DNA from: Neoscytalidium dimidiatum | Lineage: Eukaryota > Ascomycota > Dothideomycetes > Botryosphaeriales > Botryosphaeriaceae | Length of the DNA stretch: 64,000 nt | Direction: 5' to 3' | Assembly (NCBI GenBank): GCA_037367355.1 | Contig: CM074699.1 | Span: forward strand, 744,001-808,000 | Shown: piece by piece, positions 54,409-64,000 of the stretch | Layout of the letters: every line of letters starts with the position of its first letter | Position numbering within the stretch: position 1 is the stretch's first letter | Program-made: the position numbers and the translations under genes | Notes under the pieces: generated by a model | What the model saw: the letters and a program-made list of their open reading frames with translations, nothing else | Databases searched by the model: none | Told to the model about the DNA's origin: nothing

Positions 54409-55568
54409 CTACCTCCACAGACCGTACGGGCCGCTTGTGAACTTCCAGAGCTTGATCGTGCCGTCCTCGCTACCTGTCGCATATAGCTTTCCGTCAGGCG
54501 AGAACATCGTCGTCCAGACGGGACCGTGATGTCCCTTTCCGATCTCTGTTCGAGGTCGTTAGTGCTGGATTTCCATGACGGTTGTGTCGGCGCATATGCA
54601 CTTACCAAGCTCTTCCTCGGTGTTGAAATCGAAGATGTGTACCCACGTGTCGCCACTGCTACCTGCAACAAATTTGCCCTGACCGCTGTGAAAAGCGACG
54701 CTCGCCAAGTCGTATTTAGTCTTCACGCTTTTAACCAGTGTTGCGGGTTGCCTCCCGTCGAAGAAGTAAGCCGTCTTCCCCGCAGCCACACTAAGGATGT
54801 CACCTCCTTGGCTACCATCAGTGCTTATGTTGTCCAGCTCACAACTCCCGAAAGTGCCTTCTACCGCGTACTCCCCAATAGTCGATTGCGTCCTCAAGTC
54901 CCACCATCTTATCTTCTTATCTTCCGACGCCGTTATGATGATGTTCGGATCATTCGCCCAGACGATGGACTTGATGGAGCCCTGGTGGACACCAGCACCG
55001 ATCTCAAAACTTGCAGACGATGCGCCGTTAGCCTCCGTCGGCGAGGAGGCAGCACTACTGGTCCGCGAGAGGTCGAAAATGCGGAGCTTCTTGCCAACAG
55101 TTCCGGTAGCAAGGATCTGCGGGTGTGGCTGATTGGGGAAGGCGACGGCGCGGACAATGTGCTCGTGCTCGAGAGTGTGTAGGGCTTCTCCAGTCTGGGT
55201 ATCCCAGACCTTAGCCGAGAAATCTGCGGAGCCGGTAGCGGCGAGGGTGGCATCCGAAGACAAACGGGAGGACCAAACAGCGCCCTTGTGGCCGAGGAAG
55301 GTGCCTATCCAGTCACCGGTCACACCGTTGCGTAACATGGGGTTGTTGTCCTTGCATGCGGATATGAGGTAGTAGTCCTCGTCAATGACGGAGGAGAAGC
55401 TGATGTGGGTAATGGGTCGCGAGTGGCCATGGCACGTCAACGGGACGACTTTGACGGTTTCTGTGCAATGTTAGGGTCAGCGCGTGGTCTCACACGCATG
55501 TCTGCAACTGTTGTGAAGACTTTGAGGCAGCGTAGGATCGTTTTACCAGGGCACGTACCGGTAGCCAT
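54409..55568 (-). CDS. STRAP-like WD40-repeat protein, three exons
   Basis: Beta-propeller scaffold of the STRAP/unrip family (close in fold to eIF3i). In animals STRAP binds TGF-beta receptors and the SMN complex; the fungal role is not established. Exons 55568-55559 (10 nt: ATG GCT ACC G), 55460-54606 and 54545-54409 (introns 98 and 60 nt); 333 aa. Splicing restores both termini: MATETVKVVPLTCHGHSRPI at the start and GEIGKGHHGPVWTTMFSPDG then KLYATGSEDGTIKLWKF at the end. Repeats visible in between: GHKGAVWSSRLSSDATLAAT, TGSADFSAKVWDTQTGEALH, ASEDKKIRWWDLRTQSTIGE. An Ala/Ser-rich insert lies in the middle (about 145-165). Family confident. Confidence 0.93.
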
Positions 55569-57396
55569 TGCGTGAGTAACGAGCGGGAAATTGCGGAGAT
55601 ACGGTGGAGAATGCTAGGAAGAGTTGTGTGGCTGAGCAAGATGGCGGACTAGAGAGGTGCAGCAGTTCCTGTGCAGGCACGAAAGAGGGTGAAACGTGGG
55701 CGCGGGAAGCCGAAAGCACCGTCGGGCTCTTGCAGATCCGGACCCTGGAAGCAAGTGGGGCGTTCAGGCAGGAGTCTAATGTACAGGTGGAAAGAGAAAG
55801 ACAATGGGCAAAGAAATTCGTTGTGGGCTCGTCACGTCGTGAGAAGAGAGGCAGCGTGCGCGGGGGAGCTCTGCGAGAGTCGCGGGGTCTGCAGCGCAGC
55901 GAGGTCAAGGAACGAGGAGCGGTCGGCGTTAAAGCTGGACGGCCTGTGTTATTTGCGGGAGCCAATTCATTCGCTCGTGCCTCCGCCTGCCCAACTAGGA
56001 AAAACCGTTAATCCGGCGTTCACCGAATCCCTCCGCCGCTCCACCGCTCCCGCCCGTCGCAGCTGCAGCTCTCACCAAACATCCATGAGGACAACCCTCA
56101 TAGCTTTATGGCCTTATGGCAACATACTCTGCTCCCGAGCTGTGGGATATTCTCAGATTCACCGAAAGCGTGACCGGTAGCCTCTCAGCGCAAATACAAA
56201 GCACACGGCGCGAACAACCCATACATTGTGTTTGCATTGGCTTGACAAGGATTGATCTGTTCCGTTTACAATGCATTTGGAGGGTCTGCGTAAGCCGTCA
56301 TCTGCAAATGTCTTGTTTAGTGCGCAGGTTTGATCTATCTATGATTCCGGCCTTTCTTGACCTCAGCCAGGCCGTGAGAGCCATATCATCTGTACCAGAA
56401 CATCGCCGCGGTCTAAACGCAAACTGCTGCCTGCGCCGCAAAAGCACTTCTTGATTTGTAGTCGGGGTTTATCTGCACTGAACAACAGCGTGAACAACAG
56501 CGTGCACAGCATACCGTCCTCGACTACGACAGGCACACTACATGCAACACCAACACTGAGCCAAAAGCCCAGTGAGTTGAGTTGAAGTCGAAGTCAAACC
56601 TAGCCTTCCTCGAAGGCCCGCTCAAGGCAAGCCATTCGACGAAGAGACCAGTCGGTGGCTTGCACCTTCTGGCTCTCGGGAGAAAACCCTTCCTTTGCAG
56701 GAAGGTAAAACCCTACCACACGAGCGTATGCCCGGCCCGAAGGGCGCTCGTGCAGCCTTGTAAAGATCAGCAAAGGCTCTCGGTGAGTCCATGAGGTGCC
56801 TCCGAAGAGCGCTTGAGATTGACCCGCCGGACCCACCACTCCCACAAGGAGTCCGCCACATCGAAGGGTCCCTCGTTACCCAAGTAGGCGAGCCAATGGT
56901 GTCAGCTGTCAATGACAGTTACTGCCCAAGCCAGTTAGGCAAGGGAGGAGCAGAGAAGAAAAGAGGAGTCGGCTGTCGAGGGGAGGGGATGTTTATATAG
57001 GCATGGGGGGCAGGCGAAAAAAAAGAAATCTTACCAACAGCACGAGGCTGGACCCTGCATGAGCAAGTCACGCTAATGGTGCTGCTGACCTGTTGCCTAG
57101 CTGGTTTGTTTACCTTTGGAAAAGCAGTGATGACGCCATAGGAGTGTATGAAGGAAGCTGCTCAAAGATCTGCGCCCTCAGCACTTATTTACAGGTCGGC
57201 CTACCGCGCTCTTCCTTGTTGCGTCACGCACCCTCATCAACACACATCGCTGACATCGACTTGCCCGCCAAACTCATTGGCAGCGACACTGATGTTGCGG
57301 AAGCTCTTCCTTCGTGCATACCGTCACCTTTCCGCAAGAAAGTCGGCTCTTGGCCTTCTTAACCCCGACAACACTTCCACTGGACAGCCGGCCAAC
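55569..57396. other. divergent spacer between STRAP-like and second BTB gene
   Basis: About 1.8 kb with no supported gene. Frames of 100-170 codons near the left end are GC-bias artefacts of the promoter. The frame of the BTB gene stays open upstream to 57148. Confidence 0.45.
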
Positions 57397-58302
57397 ATGA
57401 CTTTCGAGCATGAAACTCAACATATACATCTGCAAATTGACCCTGCCTACTACAGGAGTGGCGAGCATTCTGACGTCACCATCTGCTATGGGGAGGGCAA
57501 CAACATGCGTCAGCGCAAGCTCCACAAGGTCGTCCTTTGCTCGCAGTCCGAATTCTTCAAGCTCATGCTCTCCATCCCCATGAAGGTAATTGTTTCCATG
57601 ATGGATTTAACAGCCTTGTTTGGATGAAAGCTGATGCCTGTCAGGAGTCTCGTGACAACGTCGTTCACCTGCACGAGGACCCTGACCTGATTGACACTGT
57701 TCTGGACTTCATCTACCTTGGCACTCTCAACTACGCACTTCACGATGATGCCACTCCGGCTGACGCTGCAATCCACCTTCTGCGTATCTACGAGATCGGT
57801 AACCAGTACATGATCAGCGTCCTCCAGGATGTCGCTGCCCTGCGCTTCTCGGACCTGCTGAAGCACAACCGTTCTTTGAGTGCCAACGTCCCTGTTCTGC
57901 GTGCTATGTACGAGGACCTTACTCGTGACCTGCATGGCCTGCGCAAGCTGATGGCTCAAGCTTACAACATTTGGGCCCCGGCCATGTCTGAGGAGCTGAG
58001 TGCGTTCCTCCTCTCCCACCCTGAGGCAGTTGGTAAGTTTTTCGGATAATGACCCCAGGCAAGAAGATATTAAATGACTCCCAGCGGACTTCCTCTTTGA
58101 GATGGCTCACGAAAACTTTGAGCTGGCCTCACGCCGTATCTGCTGGCACTGCAACTACCAAGTCACCGTTTGCGTCACTCCAGCTGATCCGACCGCCGAG
58201 AACCGCCATGACACGCCCGTCCACAACTCTGACTTTTTGAAGAATTGCCCGGCTTGCGGTAGCAAACTGCAGATCAAGAGCCTGAGCCATATCATGGGGT
58301 AG
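57397..58302 (+). CDS. BTB/POZ protein with C-terminal CxxC pair (second copy)
   Basis: 264 aa in three exons: 57397-57585, 57645-58032 and 58085-58302 (introns 59 and 52 nt). The BTB domain covers about residues 20-105: HSDVTICYGEGNNMRQRKLH, KVVLCSQSEFFKLML, and after the splice VVHLHEDPDLIDTVLDFIYL. A helical middle part (LLRIYEIGNQYMISVLQDVA) and a C-terminal CWHCNY..CPACGS knuckle pair follow. Order, intron count and intron places match the protein at 44720, so the two are probably ancient paralogues. Likely role is an adaptor that dimerises through BTB. The frame is open upstream, and a Met at 57292 would add a basic leader (MLRKLFLRAYRHLSARKSAL) that looks mitochondrial; I prefer the Met at 57397 next to the domain. 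Confidence 0.85.
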
Positions 58303-59379
58303 AGATCCTTGCATAGCTGCATCACTCTCCGACTCTGCTTTAGATGTCTTTTAGTAGGTATCATGATATGGTACGGGCTTGGCTTGGTAGGCTTATCAAA
58401 TAGCGGCGGGCTCTTGGTTGTCATGATATCAATTCTGGCAATAGTATCGTTATATCAAAGGAGCTTTCTGGCCATCGAGTCAATAAGCATATCCAAAACA
58501 TTTCATAAATTCCTTTTAAACGGTCCTATCCAGATTACATGATCTTGAGAGCAGTTGACAATCGTGAATCTGTTCCTTTCATCCGTGAATCGAGAACCTC
58601 GGTAACCAATACTGACATAGTAACCTAGCACTTCGTCGTTTTGTAAGGCCGTGTTGATATTCGTAGTAAAACTCAACGTTCATCAATTATCACTCGCCAT
58701 TGATCAAGCTTAGCTCTGTATATTCCCCTTTCTTATAAGGTAAGAGAATAAGCTTCCAGCCATATCTACCAGTCTAAGGTGTTCCGTCAATTCATGCTAC
58801 AGCATTTTGGGGAGAAGGAATGAAACCGATTGGAAAGTCCACGATAGGTTTGCAGAGCTCAAGTTACCTTACTTACCTGCTTGGCAACGCTGGCCATGCC
58901 TTGTCCAAAAGGCTTTGCAAACGTACAAGTAAACTTGATAAACTAAATTCCTAAAAGGGTAATAGTTCTGATATTGAGGAGAGCACAGGAGAGCACAGGA
59001 GAGCCTCATACAGTGTAACGGGCCCAGGAGCCGGATCATGATGTGGAAGACACGAGGCTGCGAAGTGGGGGGATATCGGTCACCGAAGCACCGCATCGAG
59101 CTTTAATGACTACCTTGTGCCGTAAGGGCAACAAGTTGAATGTTCATAGATCCGTTAAAAAGACAAGATATAAGAGAAAATACATGTGAGCGTAAAAATT
59201 AGCGACAAGTAGTAGATTTACAATGTTTGTTGTTACGAGATAAAAGAATCCACGTTTTCCAATCCTATATCTTCTTAGAGAATCAGGACGGCCTAAGCTT
59301 GAATTACGCATAAGAAAATTCACTTAATTAAGAGAACCAAAAGCATCAATTCGTGTCAAGAGCACGACTCGTCCGATAT
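58303..59379. other. AT-rich spacer
   Basis: About 1.1 kb, AT-rich in parts, with a short direct repeat GAGCACAGGA x2 at about 58980-59003. No supported gene. Confidence 0.45.
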
Positions 59380-60039
59380 TTAGCCGTCACTTTCAGTCGA
59401 GTGTCTAAGTAGTTGAGCTGCGATATTCTCTAGAGTCTCACCGGTATTGACAATACGGTGATGTACCTCAGGGAGAGTGCATAACCACCTTTCCCAGCTG
59501 ATGGTGTCCCGCAGTGGCCGCCACTGGATGTGCTCATACTGACGGATATCGTCCTGGAGCTCCGTCGCATCATTGATCATGCTCTTCGCAGCATTGAGGT
59601 CACGGTCGATCTGTTCCATGTGGGAGATTGCTCTGGTGAGATGAGTATTGGTAGCCTCTAGCGAATCAGCAAATCTAGCAGCCCTAAGAGACTGCTCAGC
59701 GGCAAAGGTGATGTCGCGAGGTGCTGACGAGTGTACCTCGAAGAGGCGACGTATGGTCAGATGGTCGTCCGTGCCCTCGAGAACTAATTGGATACCCCTG
59801 TCTATGCGGTACCACTGCCTGCCCAGCTCCCGATAGCGGTCCTCATACGTACGGAGCTTGTTTACGCAGGTACTGATATACGTCGGCAGGTCCTTTTCCT
59901 GGATGTTCATCCACCCTTCAGCCGGCATATTGATCTTTTCCCTTTGTCGGAAGGCTGTAATCCTGGAGTGTTTTTTGGGCTTGGGATGTCGGAGGTCTAA
60001 TTTAGTCAAGAGAGCTTTTCCCCGGAAAGCGAATACCAT
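59380..60039 (-). CDS. unrecognised mainly helical protein
   Basis: Single exon, 219 aa from the ATG at 60039 (182 aa from the alternative ATG at 59928, MPAEGW). No domain recognised. After a basic first 35 residues the sequence is almost continuously helical and charged, with heptad-like stretches (LPTYISTCVNKLRTYEDRYR, RAISHMEQIDRDLNAAKSMI) suggesting a coiled coil, and Trp residues in GRQWYRIDRG and ISWERWLCTLP. No signal peptide or membrane segment. Surrounded by AT-rich DNA with no close neighbour. Codon use looks normal and not decayed, which supports a real gene, but the family is unknown. Confidence 0.6.
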   Translation of the reverse strand: MVFAFRGKALLTKLDLRHPKPKKHSRITAFRQREKINMPAEGWMNIQEKDLPTYISTCVNKLRTYEDRYRELGRQWYRIDRGIQLVLEGTDDHLTIRRLFEVHSSAPRDITFAAEQSLRAARFADSLEATNTHLTRAISHMEQIDRDLNAAKSMINDATELQDDIRQYEHIQWRPLRDTISWERWLCTLPEVHHRIVNTGETLENIAAQLLRHSTESDG

Positions 60040-60714
60040 TTGTTAGATGAAGTTCTGGTACTCAATCAGGTCGACATTATATCACATCTCCTTATGTTCA
60101 GTTTTCAACGTGTAAACAACGCCGCAATACACAGACAATTTTATTTTCTTGCAATTCTCAACAACAGAGATTTGTGTTAATTTCTTTGATGAATGAAAGC
60201 TCAGGTCTAAACGAGAAAATATTCTCAAGGGAAAAAGATTTGTGTAGTCTTCTCTCGAGATCACCGCAGAATCAATATGGACACATCCGGTCTGAAAACG
60301 ATGAGAGGTAATCTTCATTGTGAGACATTTGTTGGATTCGAAATTTCCTGCAAGTAACGTCAATTTTTTTTTAAAGAAAAACCAAGCGTGACACTTAAAA
60401 GGAAACGCGAGATGAACCAGCGGTGCTCCCACCCTCTCACAAAGCAGTGGAGAAAAGCTAATAAAGAAACTCACGACACGCCCGTCTGTTCATCTCCTCC
60501 CTCTACAATCAAATCATTTACTCTCTCCTTCCCTGCCACCTTACCTCTGCGTCCCCACCAACTTGTCTTCTTCCCGACCCACCCCAGCTTCCCCAAAAAG
60601 AACGAAAATTCACAACAACGCAACGCCTTCCGCCACCAGCATGACCGCCCAAACCATCCAAACCTCCTCCTGATCGACCGACCCCGTAATCCCTACCCGT
60701 CGAAAACACCACCA
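60040..60714. other. spacer, AT-rich then C/A-rich
   Basis: About 675 bp: promoter of the helical protein gene on the left. No supported gene. Confidence 0.45.
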
Positions 60715-61036
60715 TGACGCCCCTGCGCCGGCAGGAACGCCGTCATGAACTTGGCCAACTCGCGCGACGCACGCGCCTACCCGGTAACCGCACGCTCGAC
60801 GTGGCTGACCACGGAGTTGGGAGGGTCATCGTACCGGCCGTCGAAGCGGCGGCGACGCAGGGCACGCCACGCCTCCGTCTCCTTGCCCGTGACGGTAGCG
60901 CAAGCGGGCAGATGGTTCGTCCGGTGCCGACACCGAGGCGGTCGGCGGCGGCGAGGAAGAGCGGGAGCGCGGACGCGTGCTGAGCCGTAGCGCTCGCAGA
61001 CAGCTTGCTGTTGGGTTGGGCAGCGACCAGGTGGGC

Positions 61037-61068
<32 letters not shown>

Positions 61069-62160
61069 AATGACGACGGAGGTGTGGCACGCGTCGTGCT
61101 GCTCGTTGGGGTAGTACCAGCTGTGGTGCAGGCGCTCCTGCGCGGTGATGTTGCTGGTCCAGTCGTGGTGGATGAGAGTGCAGCAGGACGACATGGCGTT
61201 GAGGGGCTACCTCAGGATCGATAGGTTGAAGCGGCGGGTGTAGAGGTGCAGGAGAACGTCGAGGAGCGCTGGTAAAGTCGTTCCTCCAGGTGTTGAAGAT
61301 GAACGGACGCATTGAAGCTTGGAAATGGCTAGGCAAATCAGTTCTGGAGAGAGAAATATTGTCCTCTCCCTATGCCAGCGGTTAAAGGACCGTATGGCAA
61401 TCGCATGTTGGGTAACTCACCTCTTGTACCTTGTCGCTGAAGACCTGCGTTACCCAAGGACCAACCAACAGCATGGCTATATGCTTATTAGCATCTTCTC
61501 CGAGCATCTCTATTCTTGAACATACCAGTACAGTTCTGGCCGCTGTTCTGTGAGATCAGAAAGACACTGGATGGAATACGGGCAGCCAGTCAGGAAACCC
61601 GTTCTGCTTATCCACCCCGAAGTCTGGTGATCTTGGACGGACATTTATGACATGCATCTCTCAGTCATCGATGTTCTTTTGAAGAGCATCCGCCATATCG
61701 TAAAATTGCGGAATGCCTGCTTGTCAGTAAGTTGAACGGTTATGTGGATCCCCGAACTCATCTTCAAGGTGTGGCGACTGGGTACCCGTGGGAAGGTTGA
61801 ATTGGGCAATGAAGAATTCAGGTGGAACATTCAACGAACTCCCCAGAACCGTGGTGAACTCCTTGTCTAGGTCTTGGAGAATAAACAGCCATCAGGAATG
61901 CATCGCTTTCCAAGTACGCTCTCAGCCGTGCTGGAGTCTTGAATCTATCGATGCAAAAGGTTCCATTTTCCTCAAATTCAATAAGCCCGACTCGAATATT
62001 ACCTTCGCTGATATTTGATGTCCAAGGGATGCTGGAACGATTCTATGACTCCCGATGAAGTGGAACAAGGGTCTCAACTTATGTCCTGTATTTCTCCTCA
62101 AGTTCAAGACACTTTTCTCGTATTCGGGAAGGTACTTCATAGTCTATCGATCAAGGAGTG
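60715..62160 (-). pseudogene. decayed CorA-like (Mg2+-transporter-like) fungal gene, or badly resolved multi-exon gene
   Basis: Read on the minus strand, protein-like segments follow one another in changing frames. In order: GLIEFEENGTFCIDRFKTPA..LRAYLES (about 61990-61890), LFILQDLDKEFTTVLGSSLN..VPPEFFIAQF (about 61885-61790), GIPQFYDMADALQKNIDD, SVFLISQNSGQNCT joined by a good 49-nt intron to AMLLVGPWVTQVFSDKVQE, then SMRPFIFNTWRNDFTS, then ALLDVLLHLYTRRFNLSILR and LIHHDWTSNITAQERLHHSW. The early part (LQDLD..LGSSLNVPPEFF) has the style of fungal CorA-like proteins with their LGS.L.IPP.FF motif. At least one frameshift (about 61887), a second near 61285 and an in-frame TAG after SILR break it; some other stops could lie in introns. 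The C-terminal part shows Ala/Arg expansions. I read it as a pseudogene. Confidence 0.4.
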
Positions 62161-62961
62161 GGCGACACGAAGAGTATCTGAGCAATGACAGTAAAGAGAG
62201 GAGAGACAGGGTTTCTTGAGCGTAAGGAAGACTTTCTGAGTAGGTATGTAATCATTGTATTCTATCATCCAAGAGAAAATGGTGTCCTCATACTTGTTCC
62301 TTTAATGCTGTCGACGCTTTGACCGTGATGGCGATGGCCTTGTTGAGACGTAGATATTGGCTGAATCCATTAGTTTGTCCGATGAAAAACAGAAAACATT
62401 GTTGGAGGTATGTAATGTCTTTGTATCACTAAGACCAGGACGCGTCAGTGCGATCAAGCGGCTATCTAAGTGCGAGTAACATGCTTGGAGGCATACTCAC
62501 AACCTGAAAGCCTTTTTTGGATCCTCACATTTCTGTACTGCTGTTGCAATTTTCATTTCCAAAATCTGGTGGTAATAACCTGCCATTACCTCGCACCAAC
62601 ACATGGACAATAGCAATCCACTGCAAACACATCGGGGAAAAAGCAGACATCCTGTAACCGAGTCCTTCGGACAAAGGGAAAATGTGATCCATTTTGAGAT
62701 GTGCCAACAACAAATAAGAAAGGGACAAATGAGGTATCCGCCGCGAAGCAGTATTTCTCCTATCCATACTCTGGTATCCCAAATCATATCCTAAGACGCC
62801 GATATTGTGCTCGCCTATCCATTACCCATGTGATGCAAATGTAGGTCAATTCTGTAGGATGAATGGGAAAAGTGCTCCAATCTACCAGAGTTCGCTCCGT
62901 TCCAAACATGAGACGAGTGAAGGGCCGAACGGTGATGTGGCTCATCTCACCAAACAATGAT
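62161..62961. other. spacer with scattered coding-like fragments on the minus strand
   Basis: About 800 bp. Short minus-strand fragments such as FFIGQTNGFSQYLRLNKAIA (about 62310-62370) look coding but cannot be joined into a model; they may belong to the decayed gene to the left. The right end is the 3' flank of the last gene. Confidence 0.4.
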
Positions 62962-64000
62962 CTATCCATGCTTGCCTTTGGTACTCTTGCTGCCGCCGGC
63001 TTTGGACTTGCTGCTCGCGGTCGGTGCAGCGTATGAACGCGCCGCCCGCTTCGGTCTTGGGGGAGGCCCTTCGTCAGGCTCCGCCTCAGCAGCTTTGCGC
63101 TTACGAGAGCGCGTGTCAGCTGCTGTCTTTGTGCTTGGAGGCTCTTCTGACGCCTTCTTCTTGCCCTTCCTCTCGGTGCCGGAAGTGTCGTCCTGGCCCG
63201 TCGGCGGAGTCGGCGGAAGGGCGGCGGCCTTGCTATTGGGCTCGGATTCAGAGACCTCGGCGCCCTCCTCGGCAGAATTCTGCTTGTCGCCATTCGCAGG
63301 TCTCCCCCTTTGCTTTGCGGCCCACTCGGCAATGTTCTTGCCCTCTGGATCTTCCTCCTCTGCCTGCTCAAACAAATCTTCCGCGAGCTCGCCAGCAATG
63401 TTGTCGGCATCATCCTCGCCGCTGAACATGCGCAGGGCGTATTTCAGGAGAGTCGACTGGTCAAGACCAGCAGGTGCCGCTCCGGTTGCAGCAAGATTCT
63501 CTTGCAGTGCGCGCATCAGTGCCTGAGGATCAAGGCCGCTCCCAGCAATCAGGCTCTCCAGACCGCCTCCTTCTTCAGTCGATGCCGGTCCATCCTGCTC
63601 CTCGTCGTCGTCCGCTTCTTCGGCCATAGCAGCATTTTCCACAGCCTTCAGAATCTCCGCAGCCGCATCCGGAGCCTCCTCCATCTCGACTACGGCTTCC
63701 TTGCCTTTAGCTTCCTTCGCAGGCGGATCGAAGCGCGTCCTCCAATCCCTCAACAGAGCGAAGGATGCAAGTTTTTCGCTAACGGCCTTGGGCTCCTGGA
63801 ACTGCCGCTTTGTGCGCTCCTGTCTCGACTGCCAGATGACGGGAGACGGGGTATCGCCAGAGTCGGGGGCGCCGGAGCTGAGCGTTCGGCCGTGGGGACC
63901 CTTCCGCTTCTTCTGCGACGGGCCGCCCTGTGCAACCTTCTTCCTCTTCTGCGGGCCAGAGGCGTTCTTGCGACCGACGTCCGTCTTCGGAGCGCCTTGG
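62962..64000 (-). CDS. Lys- and acid-rich, probably nuclear protein (5' end outside window)
   Basis: Family not recognised. The frame is open from the window edge (64000) to the stop at 62962, about 345 codons, with no start inside that must be used. The visible N-terminal part is basic (KRKKVAQ, QKKRKGPHGR, possible nuclear signals), followed by an ordered-looking segment (SPVIWQSRQERTKRQFQEPK, EKLASFALLRDWRTRF). Then come acidic helices (about 63700-63340: DDADNIAGELAEDLFEQAEE) and a Ser/Thr/Pro/Lys-rich tail with further basic clusters (RSRKRKAAEAE, RPKRAARS). No membrane segment. Nuclear location is inferred from the basic clusters only. Confidence 0.72.
   Translation of the reverse strand, partial: QGAPKTDVGRKNASGPQKRKKVAQGGPSQKKRKGPHGRTLSSGAPDSGDTPSPVIWQSRQERTKRQFQEPKAVSEKLASFALLRDWRTRFDPPAKEAKGKEAVVEMEEAPDAAAEILKAVENAAMAEEADDDEEQDGPASTEEGGGLESLIAGSGLDPQALMRALQENLAATGAAPAGLDQSTLLKYALRMFSGEDDADNIAGELAEDLFEQAEEEDPEGKNIAEWAAKQRGRPANGDKQNSAEEGAEVSESEPNSKAAALPPTPPTGQDDTSGTERKGKKKASEEPPSTKTAADTRSRKRKAAEAEPDEGPPPRPKRAARSYAAPTASSKSKAGGSKSTKGKHG

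Overview
This window looks like nuclear DNA of a filamentous ascomycete (Pezizomycotina; Dothideomycetes is my best guess, from gene content only). Genes lie on both strands with their own spacers and no operons. Many are split by short GT..AG introns of about 47-150 nt with CTAAC/CTGAC-type branch sites. Several families are typical of this group: SSK1 response regulator, PhiA-like wall protein, Pfa5-type palmitoyltransferase, SAD-3/Hrr1-type helicase, DUF6601 and DUF7918-like proteins. Splice sites were inferred by eye: each join was required to keep the frame and, where possible, to restore a family motif.

Left part (1-20.7 kb): the 3' end of an SSK1-type response regulator gene; a long spacer; a secreted His/Asp-rich protein with repeated Lys-Arg sites (possible Kex2-processed repeat peptide precursor); an AT-rich block with an intron-containing tRNA-Gly(GCC); a three-exon C2H2 zinc-finger gene; a secreted haem peroxidase with a Ser/Thr-rich linker and a C-terminal Cys-rich domain; an unrecognised protein; a DUF6601-like membrane protein; a MARVEL-like four-helix membrane protein; a three-exon URE2-like glutathione S-transferase; and a membrane-anchored steryl-ester-hydrolase-type lipase.

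Middle (20.7-46 kb): a mostly empty stretch with one doubtful Cys-rich multi-exon candidate; a small protein with two copies of a zinc-binding module; a divergent pair (PET191/COA5 cytochrome oxidase assembly factor and a Pfa5-type DHHC palmitoyltransferase); an AhpD/carboxymuconolactone-decarboxylase-like protein; a secreted 5'-nucleotidase-like metallophosphoesterase; an acidic unknown protein; an Hrr1/SAD-3-like superfamily 1 helicase; the SAGA subunit SPT8; a DUF7918-like protein; and a BTB/POZ protein with a C-terminal CxxC pair.

Right part (46-64 kb): a doubtful small exon pair; a PhiA-like cell-wall protein; a seven-exon Yra1/Aly-REF mRNA export adaptor; a low-complexity acidic/basic protein; a STRAP-like WD40 protein; a second BTB/POZ + CxxC protein of the same layout as the first; a helical unknown in an AT-rich neighbourhood; a decayed CorA-like gene; and the 3' part of a nuclear-looking lysine/acid-rich protein cut by the window end.

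Most of the content is housekeeping or general-purpose: stress signalling (SSK1), chromatin and RNA (SPT8, SAD-3-like, Yra1), mitochondria (PET191), detoxification (GST, peroxidase) and cell wall (PhiA). I see no biosynthetic cluster and no intact transposon. The strongest candidate for something undescribed is the repetitive secreted precursor at 3809-4705.
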